From assembly GCA_000827205.1 (NCBI GenBank), contig KN832555.1:2592541-2656540 (forward strand): DNA of 64,000 nt. Direction: 5' to 3'. How positions within the stretch are numbered: position 1 is the stretch's first letter; every line of letters starts with the position of its first letter. This stretch comes from Plicaturopsis crispa FD-325 SS-3. Its lineage: Eukaryota; Basidiomycota; Agaricomycetes; Amylocorticiales; Amylocorticiaceae. Position numbers and translations under genes: made by a program. Of this stretch, positions 11,744-23,530 are shown piece after piece. The notes below the pieces were generated by a model. It was not told the DNA's origin, searched no databases, and worked only from the letters and a program-made list of their open reading frames with translations.

Positions 11744-13858
11744 ATGCCCTTTCCCCAGATTCCGTACGACATCTACGTGCATATTCTAGCCCAGCTTCAG
11801 CCATGTCGGTCCAGGGACGATCTCGCAGCCAAGACCATCCTACATTGCACAGAGGCAAACTCGAACCTCAGGTCCGCAGCCACTCTCCCCGTGCTGTGGG
11901 AGTCACACTACCGGACGCGATACATACACTGCGACCCCAGACGGGAAGCAGCGAGGCGCGAGGCTAGTGGCGGAGACTGGAGGCTGATGTACGTCGAGCG
12001 ACGGCGGATAGATAAACAGGTCTTGGATATCCTGGATGCCACGGTCGAAGAGAGCACCGGTCGACACGATCACGCGAGAAAGTTGACGCAGGAGTTCGCA
12101 TACGACGCCTGGGACTCGTTGGAGCTGGAGTCGCAATGCCGGCTGCCTGATAACTTCAGAGACTCTGACGACTCGGAGGACCCGGTGCCGGACGAGACTA
12201 TCGCACCGCACGCCGTCACTCGGAGGTTCTGGGCGAAAGCAATGCTCGGCCTCATCACGCGGCACAATGCCATAGGCGTTTGGAGCAATCTCATGCCCGC
12301 AGAGGGCGCATCTCCTGCTCAAGCTGAAGTGTCCTTGGAGGACGCTTTCTCAGGACTTTCAGCTTTCTTCGGCGTCTCTCCCAAACAGGTCAGCAATCTT
12401 CCGTTCGGACGTATCCATAGTGGGTTACTATCTGACCCACACTATATCAAGTTGTCTTCGACTCTGAATGGCATATTCTTACGCTGCAAGAGCCACCTTC
12501 TTGCACAGAATCTATGCTTAGATTCGGAAGACCCTTCGTACGACCTCACGGAATTGTGCATTAGCATATGCGCATTCATGCGCAGTGAAGGATTCGACTC
12601 AGTAGTCCGTGCGTCCCTGTATCTCTCCTCCCTCAATTTTCAAACTGCTGACGGATGTCCGAACAAATAGCAAATAACTTTCATGACATTCATAACCACT
12701 TCCCACATTTTTATCTCCATTCACATAGAAAAACGATTCCATTACCACTGGTGGCCGTTTTTGTGTCTATCGCAGGGCGGCTTGGCATCCAGGCTTCGCC
12801 TGTGGATTTCCCAGCCAAGGTGATTGCACACGTTTCATCTCCCGACCCTAACACCCCAGATATCTACGTCGACGTATACGCATCCGCGGCTCGCCCGATC
12901 TTGTCTGTGCGCAACGATCTCATGCAGCTGCTCATGAATGCCGGCGTCGCGCCCCCTACTGTTGGACGCCATATTGCCCCGACCTCAGCTGCGCCAATGC
13001 TCCTACGCGCAGCGCGCAATATACTGCAATCCTACCGCCTCATCTACGTGCAGGCAGATGCGAGGCCTGCAGAGGCAATCACCCAGCCTGCGGTGTACGC
13101 AGCTCTATGCGCGAGCCTCTTACTAACGAACGATCCCCGTCTGTGCGCTCCAATGCTGGACTATATCAGCGCATTCCCCCTAGACGTGGCTGCTGTCCTG
13201 CTCGACAGGTTTTCTCCGTGCCTCCAGCCAGCAAGCCAGTCGACCTTGAAGCAAGTATGTCTCTCAGCTCTTGCGGACGACGAGCACGAGGCTTTGACGA
13301 CACACCGGCGCTCCCCGCACTCGGTGCGATTCTTTGTCGGACTGGTATTTCAGCACCTTCACCACGGCTACAAAGGAGTAGTAATTGGATGGGATGTACG
13401 TGTCTCCAGAATGATTTGCTTATAATGATTTCCTTATGCGTTGATTTTGCAGCCAACCTGTCTTGCGACTCCCGAGTGGATCACCAGCATGGGTGTGGAT
13501 AGCCTGTCTCGAGGGCGACATCAACCCTTCTACCATGTCATTGCTGATGTCGGGCCCAAACGTTGTACGTACCAATTCTCCCGGAGTGCTCTCCATATCC
13601 TTCTATGGACTGACCTACTGCTGTCTAGATGTTGCCGAGGAGAACATCAGACCCATCAATGTACCACGCCTTGCCCCGGCCGAATTCTTGAATGAATTCC
13701 CGACATTCGGACGGTACTTTGAGGACGTTTTCGTTAGTGAGGAGGACCACGGGAGGGGGCGTATGCTGATGAGCCCGGAGTTGAGGACGCGATATCCCGA
13801 AGACGACGCGGTTGGAGAGAGGTGGGTGAAGGAAGGGGTGACAGACGTTCTACCATGA
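11744..13858 (+). CDS. FBXO21: F-box protein with SirB1-like and YccV-like domains (FBXO21 homologue)
   Basis: The N-terminal MPFPQIPYDIYVHILAQL (ATG 11744) is an F-box, which would dock the protein to Skp1 in an SCF ubiquitin ligase. The middle (about 12200-13050) matches the SirB1/transglutaminase-like region: FWAKAMLGLITRHNAIGVW, then ICAFMRSEGFDS, then SIAGRLGIQASPVDFPAKV. The C-terminus, after an intron near 13397-13452, is a hemimethylated-DNA-binding YccV-like domain: VRFFVGLVFQHLHHGYKGVV, GVDSLSRGRHQPFYHV and YVAEENIRPIN. That order of domains (F-box, SirB1, YccV) is characteristic of FBXO21. An intron probably begins near 12389, since the frame continues there into less typical sequence. 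TGA ends at 13858. Confidence 0.85.
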
Positions 13859-14105
13859 GGTTTTTTTTCGCAATGATGTTGTCCCTCAGATATACGGTGT
13901 TGTACATTATCTGAACCTATCCGACTAGAGATGCTGCAATGCAGCAAACCGACTAGAAATAGATGTTTTCATGAGGGATTTAGCAGTGGCACACATCCAT
14001 CTACACCGTCTCGTCGTACGCGACTACGCGACTGGGTGCACGTGCCGACAAAAAAGTGCCGCACGACTCGCAGTGGCCCAAGACGCGTCCGACTTTCTCG
14101 CCACC

Positions 14106-16158
14106 ATGTCCTCCGTCGCAAACCGTGCCCCTGCGCAATATAACTACAGAACAACGACATATACAGCCAATAATACCACCCAGCAACGAGCAGTGCACAA
14201 TGTTACAGATGACTACGAACGTACGTCGCTTGCGCGTTTTCCGAGTCCCATTTTTCTCATCGACGCGCCTTGGTTTGCTGCTCCAGGATGGTACACGGAA
14301 CACGCGCCGAACAATCGAATGGTGCTTTCCCTGCAATCAGGTATCGACACTGAGATCGGATGGGCACTGGACCGTATCGCTCGTTTGTGTGATAACGAGC
14401 AGTTCATCTTGAACTCCATCCCCGGCCTTACAGACGCTTTATTCGAGTGGCCCGAATGGTACCTAAAGGAAGGGAAGGACGAAATCACGCCCGCGAAGTC
14501 CCTCTTTGCGCTGGACCCAGTTCTAGTCCGGAGACGTAGACATGCCCTGGAGTCGCTGTTTGTCCTCCGAAATTCCGCACTGAATGAGCCCAACGCCGTG
14601 GAACTCATGAACCATCGACGAACCCAGCCACTCATATTCCTTGCCCTTCATACCATCAAGCCAGACTCGGACGCGAATACAGAGTTCTTGCTGAATATCG
14701 TTGAGCTTCTGCATACAGTATCCTCCAGGGTGTTCTTGTCCTCGGCTACGGCGTTAGAGAGAAACCCCATACCCCCACTCCAGGAGCTTGCAGGCACTTC
14801 CTCAAACCGCTCACTCATAGTGGCCTCGCTCACAGCTCTCTACGCCATTCTCTCGAACCCGCCCAACACCGCGTATATCACATTAAACTCCCCAGCGCTG
14901 TCCGCTTCCCTCCGATATTTGCCCTTATTCATCGACAAACCACTCGTCGACGCATGTCTGAACTTTCTCTACGTCTACCTGTCTCATCCTGCTATGGCTA
15001 AGGCGTTTCTTCTCCACCCCGACATGCCTAGCACGCTCAAACTGCTCGTCTGCCATATACTGTCGGAGCAAACAGAAGAAACGGTTTACGTCGACCTGAC
15101 TGGGCCCACGCACATCGTTCCTTCTGCTGCCGCCGTTACTAGAGACCTTCAACTGAGTAAAGAGGATCTTGAGAGGCTCATGGAAATCCCGGAACCTCAA
15201 CGGTGCTACGACTGGTGTGTCCCACGATTATCGCTTCCATCGAGAATCCGGAACTAATGCGTGTGCGTCCAGGATGAGAACAATGTTCGTCGCTAAAGCA
15301 GACGGGGAGCTCACGCAAGTCGAGTTCTGGAATCTCTACAAGGACGTATTCATGCCCTATCAAGACAGATACCCCCTTCTCGTCGCCTCGGACGTAATTA
15401 AAAACGTGAACGTCGTGTTCCCGGAGGCGCAAGCGATGGTTCTACCAGGCCCGCCGCAACGATTCATCGTCCGCGGTGTCGACCGCCACAAGGAGACCGT
15501 CGACAGCGAAAAATTCCGGTGCAAATGGGACCGTGCGCAATGCCCCGTGCAGCCTTTCAAGTCGCCTGGAGAGCTGTATGAGCATCTCTTGGGGCATATC
15601 AATAGCGAGGAAAGTCCTGAAGGGCCTTGTTTGTGGGCCACCTGTCCGCAGGCGCCGCTTTCGAAGGCTGTACTGCGCAAGCACGTCCTTACCCATCTCT
15701 CAAGCTCGCAACCAGCAGAAAAGCACCCCTCACAAAGCGAGTCGATCACCTCCATCTCGCACATGCCTGCCTACCCCATGGCCTCGCCGCTGGAGCGCCC
15801 GCCCCCACCACCACCCCAGACCATCGTCTCGTACTCCTCCCCGATGATGGACCCGCCCTCGAGCGCGCTCACCGCCCTCCTGTGCATCCGCATCCTCTTC
15901 CGCTCGTCTTTCACTACGACAGACGAGGCGCCGCGTGCGGATGCGGACCATTTTGGGTTCCCGGGGCTTCCGGATGATGTTGAGGAGGAGGATCTTGGGG
16001 GGGATATGACTGTGGACGAGCAGGCGGGGATGGCGAGGGGGCGTCGGGCGTTTGTAGGTGTTAGGAGGTTGATGGAGGGCGTGCGGATACGAGACCCTGT
16101 GTTGATGGGGTGGATTGAGGAGATGGTGGAGGCTGGGCTTTCGGGTGAAGCGCCCTGA
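14106..16158 (+). CDS. RSC9: RSC chromatin-remodelling complex subunit Rsc9-like (ARID2/RFX-like)
   Basis: The start ATG 14106 sits in a strong context (GCCACCATGTCC) and gives MSSVANRAPAQYNYRTTTY. Introns at 14221-14286 and 15215-15273 splice cleanly, keeping DDYERWYTEH and RCYDWMRTMF. Residues 40-330 form an alpha-helical armadillo-like region (LDRIARLCDNEQFILNSIPG; RRRRHALESLFVLRNSAL). The stretch WMRTMFVAKADGELTQVEF into LYKDVFMPY is the RFX-type DNA-binding region typical of Rsc9/BAF200, followed by NVVFPEAQAMVLPG. The C-terminus carries paired Cys/His residues in the style of zinc fingers (FRCKWDRAQC ... LLGHI; CLWATCPQAP ... KHVLTH). Known Rsc9 belongs to the RSC/PBAF nucleosome remodeller in the nucleus. 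Confidence 0.85.
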
Positions 16159-16391
16159 GGCCTGAGTCTTCGTTCTGTCCGTTTCTTTTTTTGATATCTG
16201 TTGTTGTCTTGTTGTACAAGGTATTAATTATCTACTTAATGGGCTGCACCTTGGCCTCCTTCCCCTACCATACTTATACAGTGTGGACCAACTCCAAGTG
16301 TGGACGCGTTAATTGAAGTCGCGTCACGGTCGCGCCTAGGTGGCGCAAGTCTCTTGAACTCGACGTCCACTTCGACTGCAGTCGCAGGCCG

Positions 16392-19049
16392 ATGCATCCC
16401 CGGCGCAACACCTTGCAACTTACCTCCAAGTTTGTGAGCACCTACAATAAGCTATTCCAAGTGCGTACACTATATTTCTCTATGCCGAACGCCACGCTCA
16501 TGTTCTATCGTACGTGCCGTGTCATCATCAGGGTCTGACACCGGAGGAAATCTATCCGAATGAAAACCCCTCGCAATTTTGGGCAAATCTCCTGCTACTG
16601 GACCTTGATACCCAGTATCTAGTCGAGAGACTAAACGCACTATCTTCTGAACAATGCCTTGGTCGATCCAAGGTATGTTACGCGCGCCTGGGGGCACTAG
16701 CTTCCAGTTAGCTGACCATTGCCATTCAGTAGCCGTTCTTAAACACCCTCTTCTCCACCTGTCTACACTACACCCGCACAGCAGGTTACGAAGATGTTCG
16801 GAAATCTCATAGCATTGAGATTCTGTCTATCTTCACGCGATGTATACTCGCGAAGAATCTTGCAGGGTGGGAAGTCATGGAGATTTTCGCGGGGAGTGTC
16901 AGTAGTAGTGATGCTGTATTCATGGTGAGTCTGTATGGTCGCTCTTGCATTTGTACGGTGATATCGATGAAAGCCTCAGAATCTTGTAGAAACTATTGAC
17001 ACGATCATTGGCGACGAGAGCGCGCCAGGTATGTAGAGCTACACTTTTTGTCATGCGAAGGGCATAACTCAAAATTATTTAGCTAGCACCCGCCATCTTG
17101 TCCTGCAGTTGGCTGTCATTTTCATGTGCGGCATAAGCCAGCTCAGCCCCGGGGCGTATTTTCTTCGTCGCGACCTATTTCCCTCTCTGGTGACGGTGAG
17201 TCCCTGCGGATTCTGTATTTACTTGGTTTCATTTCATCCTAAACTCTCTGTTCCAGCTCATCAAGTCACCAGAAACGGCGAAATTCACATTCGAAGCAAT
17301 CCTCCTGCTAGGAGTTCTCTCGAATTACCACAAGTCGGAGGCGGCAAAATTGAACCCGTATATACAATCTATTCGAGAGTCTACGGACAAGGATCTCATG
17401 AGACAAATATGCTGGGCATCGAACTTTGCTGCCGATGCTGCTATAAAGTACGTGCGCTATCGTGGTACGACAGGGGAGCTTGCACTTTATGCTGAACATA
17501 AACTAGAGCTTACCAGGAGATTTCCGATGACTCCCCACCGACGCTGGCCACAACATTCGGATCCTTACTGACGTCTCTCCGACCAGATCGTGCGCTGGCA
17601 TCCAAACCTGTTGATCCCCCTCGAGAGCTATTCAAAAACCAGTGCGTATCATTTTCTGTTTACCCGTACCCAATAGTCATTGAGACCACCTACACAGACC
17701 CATCGAAGCTACCGTCGTTCTTTTGCCCATATTCGAAATCCTATACGCGAATGCGACGTTTGGCTCAGTACTTGCCGAGTACGTCTCCGCAGTGACGGAC
17801 GGGAACGACAACCCAAGCCGGTCGACCCCTCCGCCTTTCACCTTCCTAACGTTATCCTCATATATATTGACGCATGCGTCGTCGCTTTCCTCCCCGCGAG
17901 CGATAGCGTACGCGAGTCTCAGCCTGAATATTTTATTGGCGCTGGCCGAAAACGACGAACTTATGGATGTGTTTTGTAAACCCGCACCTGAGATCAGGTT
18001 GTGCCGCCAGGTAAGTCTCTAAACTGTGCACACGCTACGTTCGTTGGTTTATGAATTTAGTAGAGACTGCCCTTGCTGCCCTGGACAAACTCGCCAAGAC
18101 CCCCGATGTGCGCTCTGTTGAACTGCTGTGTTCTTTGGCTGCGCCACAATCTGCATATGCGATTGGAGGTGTATTCTTATATGTGAGTCTACAGTTACCT
18201 ACTGCGTGGTAATCCAGCTCTTACGCTGTAATGGCAGTACATGTATACGGGTATGTTACCGGGTGTTGTGGTTCTTACAGAAACAGCGCATTCGCTTAGG
18301 TAGCTAACCGCTTGTTACTCTACCGTTGTCTTTTCTAATTTGATTTTGGCTCTAGTGTACGACTGGAAGGAATACTGGGGTGCTGTTCTTGGAGTGCTCA
18401 ATTTTCTAGCAAGCAAGTTGGATAGCTTGGTGACTACAGGCGGCATTGAACAGCTCGTCGAAGAGGTACATATACACAGTACTATATCCATATTATACTT
18501 GTCTGACTTCTACAACGTAGACTGTGGCTTTGCTCGATCTCGCAATGTGCAAAGCCGATACATTCCTCCCAACGCCGCAGGCTGTCCACGAGTTCATTGT
18601 TCGTCCTGTTCCCTTGCTCTACTAAATGTGCAATGCTCATTGCGATTCAGTACGAACTTGTTCGATCCTCCGCCATGCTCAGAAAGCAGTCCTCGATTCT
18701 CCAGAGCCTAGCCAATCCTCGCGGCCATCGGAGGTCGTCTTCGATCTCTGAACGGCCACGGGATACCCTGGCGCACATGCTCGCTACGATTGATTTTTAT
18801 GAAGATATCATTGCGAAGGCCGGTGCACGGAGTGCAAAGGGAGCTATGCAAACCTTGGGAAAGCAGATCGACTCGGACGGTTTACACGGGGTGCAAGACC
18901 ATTCTTTCGAGGAATTACCGTGAGTTTTTCTGTGTTCGTCGTTTTATATCGGACCTGACAAGATGTCCTTTTATTCTAGGAAAAATTCGGCAGAGGTGTT
19001 GGGCTTCATCCGTTATGCCTGTGCAGACGGCCTGTCCCTTATGCCTTGA
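16392..19049 (+). CDS. ARMH3: ARMH3-like armadillo-helical protein (DUF1741 family)
   Basis: The start ATG 16392 gives MHPRRNTLQLTSKFVSTYNK, and an intron near 16461 leads to GLTPEEIYPNENPSQFWANL. At least ten short introns split the gene. Key segments are YLVERLNALSSEQCL, FLNTLFSTCLHYTR, STRHLVLQLAVIFMCGISQL, FTFEAILLLGVLSNYHKSEA, CWASNFAADAAIKAYQEI, WKEYWGAVLGVLNFLASKLD and FIYELVRSSAMLRKQ. These follow the order of the eukaryotic C10orf76/ARMH3 family; the last section corresponds to the conserved C-terminal domain once called DUF1741. In animals ARMH3 acts with PI4KB and GBF1 at the Golgi; a fungal role is inferred only. The final exon restores LPKNSAEVLGFIRYAC and ends at TGA 19047-19049. 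Confidence 0.8.
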
Positions 19050-19575
19050 CCGGTATCGACGTGTGCTACCGCTGCGAATACGACTTTGAATGTCGCGTTG
19101 TCGTCTGCCTTGTCAGAGATTACACATGCGCCCACAAGATAAGATTGAAACCTGCTCCGCTGCGCGCTCGCAGATGCCCGAAGGATGTCCGAAGGGTGTA
19201 AAAAGTTTTAGTTCCCGCCATAGCGCACGGGGGACTCGGATCCGTGCCAAATTGGACCGGCACCCCTGATGATTGCCTACGGGAACATACCACCTCCCGC
19301 TCAACTTTTCCTTGCCAAAAAATATGTATCCTCCATAATACCATGCTATGAACCTGCACGAACAACTTGCGCGAAAACCGATGTCGAACGGAGGTCGCAA
19401 AAGCCTTATCTTCGAGCAACGGGCCTGGAAAGATCGATAAGGGTGTCCAGGGTGAAGTTTACTCGGTGAATGGCTCGGTGAATATTATGTCTTGTCGCTG
19501 CATTTGAGGTCTGAGCTCTGTCCTCTCCCCGCTCCCTACCACATCTACCGCCTCAACTGGTACCTACAGCCGAGC
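19050..19575. other. intergenic, no supported gene
   Basis: About 525 bases. Overlapping minus-strand frames at 19113-19419 lack any family signal. It should hold the promoter of the glycine dehydrogenase gene. Confidence 0.5.
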
Positions 19576-22500
19576 ATGGCTGCCCTGCGCTATGCTGCTG
19601 GCATAACGCGCAAGACTCAGCTTTCCTCTGCGTGTCGTGGAGCGGCGCGCGGTCTTGCGACCCTCAAGCCACCCTCGTCCTTGTTCGACCCGCTCGACAC
19701 ATTTTCAGAGCGCCATCTTGGGCCTGATGATCATGAGGCCAAGCTTATGCTCTCGAAGCTGGGCTATGAGTCGATGGACGCGTTCGTTGGAGAGGCGGTG
19801 CCTCCAGCGATTCGAGTGTCTACCTCTTCCGTGAGCAACGACTCCATCGCCCCTCTCAGCGAGTCGGAGCTCTACAGGAGGGCCAAGGAGCTCGGAGCTC
19901 GCAATAAGCTATTCAAGAGCTACATCGGAATGGGATACCACAACGCGGTCGTTCCTCCCGTGATTCTGCGCAATGTACGTTGGTTCGTTATCCGGATATG
20001 CTACACAAGTTCATCATACGCGCTAGGTCATGGAAAACCCGGCCTGGTATACTCCGTACACGCCCTACCAACCTGAAATCGCGCAGGGTGAGCTCAACGA
20101 CGCGTCGAACGCGGAAAAAAACTCATGTGATTCCAGGCCGCCTCGAATCCCTCGTGAATTACCAGACTATGGTCATGTCACTCACGGCTATGGATATTGC
20201 AAACGCATCATTACTCGACGAAGCCACAGCAGCAGCAGAGAGTATGGTCATGGCCTACGTTGCCTCCGGTCAGAAGAAGAAGACTTTCTTCGTGGATAAC
20301 GGTGTTCTGCCACAAACCATTACGGTGCTCCGCACACGCGCCAAAGGTTTTGGTATCAACTTGATCATTGGGGATGCAGGCTCCGCTTTGGACGATCAGG
20401 CTTTGCGCTCCGATCTATGCGGTGTGCTCGTCCAGTACCCCGACGTCAATGGCAGCATCAAGGACTATGGCGCCCTTGCTAAGTCGGTACACGAAGCGGG
20501 GGCCTTGGTCTCTGTCGCGACGGATCTTCTGGCATTGACCTTATTGAAGCCGCCCGGCGAATGGGGCGCTGACATCGTCTTGGGCAACTCGGCACGGTTT
20601 GGTGTTCCCTCTGGCTATGGTGGTCCTCATGGCGCGTTCTTCGCTGTCACCGACAAATTGAAGCGAAAGATGCCTGGTCGGCTTATTGGACGCAGCAAAG
20701 ACGTGACTGGAAAGCCAGCGTACCGCCTGGCATTACAGAGTGAGTTCACAGTATTGTTCTGATAGCGAATGTGATTGACACGGCACTTGATAGCTCGCGA
20801 GCAGCACATTCGCCGGGAGAAGGCTACCAGCAATATCTGTACTGCCCAAGCACTTCTTGCCAACATGGCGGCCATGTACGTGGTATACCATGGGCCCACT
20901 GGTCTGCGCCGCATCGCACACAAGGTCCACGGTCTTACTCAGGTTCTCAAGTCCGCGGTGGAATCTCTTGGATACAAAGCCACAAACGAGGAATTCTTCG
21001 ACACACTCACGCTTGACGTCTCTGGTGCGGCAAAGGATGCCCAGACTGTCCACGCGGCTGCATTGGCGGCGGGCATCAACTTCCGTCCTGTTGACGACAA
21101 GCATGTCGGTGTCACCCTCGACGAAAGCACCGGTCCCGTCGACCTGCTGGCCATTATCAACGTCTTTGCATCCGCCGCCGCCGCTCAGCCTATCTCTCGC
21201 TCAGCACTCGCGGCACCGACCGCCCCTGCGATCCCGTCCGCGCTGCAACGAACATCAGAGTATCTGCAGCACCCCGTTTTCAACAAACACCATTCGGAAA
21301 CTGAAATGCTGCGCTACATCTTCCATTTGGCATCCAAGGACCTGGGCCTCGTGCACGCGATGATCCCTCTTGGCAGTTGCACCATGAAGCTCAACAGCAC
21401 CAGCAGCATGATCCCGCTCACATGGCCCGAGTTCAGCAACGTCCACCCTTTCGCGCCAGTCGATCAGGTCAAGGGCTACTTGGAAATGATCAAGGTATGG
21501 TGTTAGCCTTCGTTGATAATCTCGCCTCTGACTAGTGTCTATAGGAATTGGAAGATGACCTGTGCAAAATTACCGGCTTCCATGCTTGCTCTCTGCAGCC
21601 CAACTCTGGAGCTGCTGGCGAGTACGCGGGTCTCAGCGTTATCCGGGCTTACCACGAGTCTCGCGGAGAGGCGCACCGTAACATTTGCTTGATTCCTGTC
21701 AGCGCCCATGGAACGAACCCTGCTGTCAGTACATACGGTCACTTGACAAGTTCAGTTACTGACTTTTAATGTAGTCAGCGGTCATGGCTGGTCTCAAGGT
21801 CGTCCCCATCAAGACGCATACAGATGGTAATCTCGACCTAGAGGACCTCAAAGAAAAGGCTGAGAAGCACAAGGACAACCTCGCGGCATTCATGGTGAGT
21901 ACTAGCGCACGAGGTTGCGTGTCGTCTAACATAACATCTACAGATCACGTATCCGTCCACCTTCGGTGTCTTCGAGGATGGCGTGCAAGCTGTACGTTTC
22001 ACTGACGGTCTCGTGCTGCGGGTAGAGGCTGACTTCTACTCCCGTCCAGGCATGCAAAATCATCCACGACAACGGCGGTCAAGTCTACCTCGATGGTGAG
22101 AGAATTCTTCTGTACCAGCGGCAAGGCTTGTGCTCATCCGCTCTTAGGCGCTAACCTCAATGCTCAAATTGGATTGACGAACCCCGCAACCTGCGGCGGC
22201 GATGTCTGCCACATGAATCTGCACAAGACTTTTGCTATGTAAGCTCCCCAGCGGATGAACGTTGACTCTGTTTTTGACGTGCATTTTTTTAGTCCTCATG
22301 GCGGTGGTGGACCCGGAGTCGGGTGCGTACGAACTTGATGAACATTGTCCAAAATGCGTGCTCACCCGCCTTGACAGACCTATCTGCGCGGCCGAGCATC
22401 TCGCTCCTTTCCTCCCCGGACACTCCATCGTTCCCACTGGCGGCAAGCAGGCCATCACCGCGGTGTCTGCTGCCCCCTTCGGTAGCGCGTCGATTCACCT

Positions 22501-23379
22501 CATCTCATGGGCATATATCAAGATGCTTGGTGGCAAGGGATTGGCTGACTCGTCGAAGATTGCTTTGCTCAACGCAAACTACATGGCCCACCGTTTGTCC
22601 GGCCACTACAGCTTGCGGTATAAGAACGGCAATGGACGCGTAGCACACGAGCTTCTCATTGACTTGGCCGAGTTCGAGAAGTCGGCTGGGTTGAAGGTCA
22701 CTGATTTCGCGAAACGTTTGCAGGTGAATACTACTATTCATTGCATCCCGCCCACTCGTATTTACCCATTTATCTCTAGGATTATGGATTCCATCCCCCG
22801 ACCTGCTCTTGGCCCATATCCACTTGCATGCTCATCGAGCCCACGGAGTCCGAAACCCTAGAGGAAATTGACAGGTATTATTCATCCTGACTTTGCTTCC
22901 CCTCCAAGCACTCATTAGTCCTGTCTTTCCAGATTCTGCGACGCCATGATACAAATTCGTCGTGAAGCAGAGGACATCATCACAGGAAAGCAGCCGAAAG
23001 ATAACAACTTGCTCAAGAACGCCCCACACACGTCCTCCGTAATTGCACTGTCCGAAGAAGAATGGAATCGGTGCGTTCCACATCGCATACAGTATGCATA
23101 TGCTGATACCGATCTACATAGTCCTTACTCCCGCAAGACTGCGGTGTACCCCATGCCCTGGCTTGAAGAGACTAAATTCTGGCCCACTGTCTCACGAATA
23201 GATGATGGTACGTGGTGCTCAAACACTTTGTGCGCTCGCTAATAGATACCTTGCAGCCTACGGAGACCTCAACCTTATTGTGAGTGCTGCACCCTTTCAA
23301 CCCTTGCTGTTGCAGCCCCGCTCATCTCTGTTTCTAGTGCGACTGCCCATCCGTAGAGGAGACCGCTTCCGCGATATAG
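19576..23379 (+). CDS. GCV2: glycine dehydrogenase (decarboxylating), mitochondrial P protein of the glycine cleavage system
   Basis: The P protein decarboxylates glycine with pyridoxal phosphate and passes the aminomethyl group to lipoylated H protein in mitochondria. The start ATG 19576 gives [20 protein letters not shown], an Arg/Ser-rich presequence. The N-terminal half has [46 protein letters not shown] and [19 protein letters not shown]. The C-terminal half has [52 protein letters not shown] and VSAHGTNPA. The PLP lysine is in NLHKTFAI; an intron falls directly after it and the next exon gives [10 protein letters not shown]. The last exon spells [12 protein letters not shown] and TAG 23377-23379. 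About nine introns; length about 1,000 residues, as expected for the family. Confidence 0.95.
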
Positions 23380-23530
23380 ACTACTTCCGACATCCATTAG
23401 ACTGCATACATACATCTTGGGCCGCAACGCATATTCCACTAGACGCTCCACGTTGCCCTAGCGCAAGTTCAACCAGGCGCATTATTACTTTTCATATTAT
23501 AATGTACGGCACTCATACATTCATTCCCAA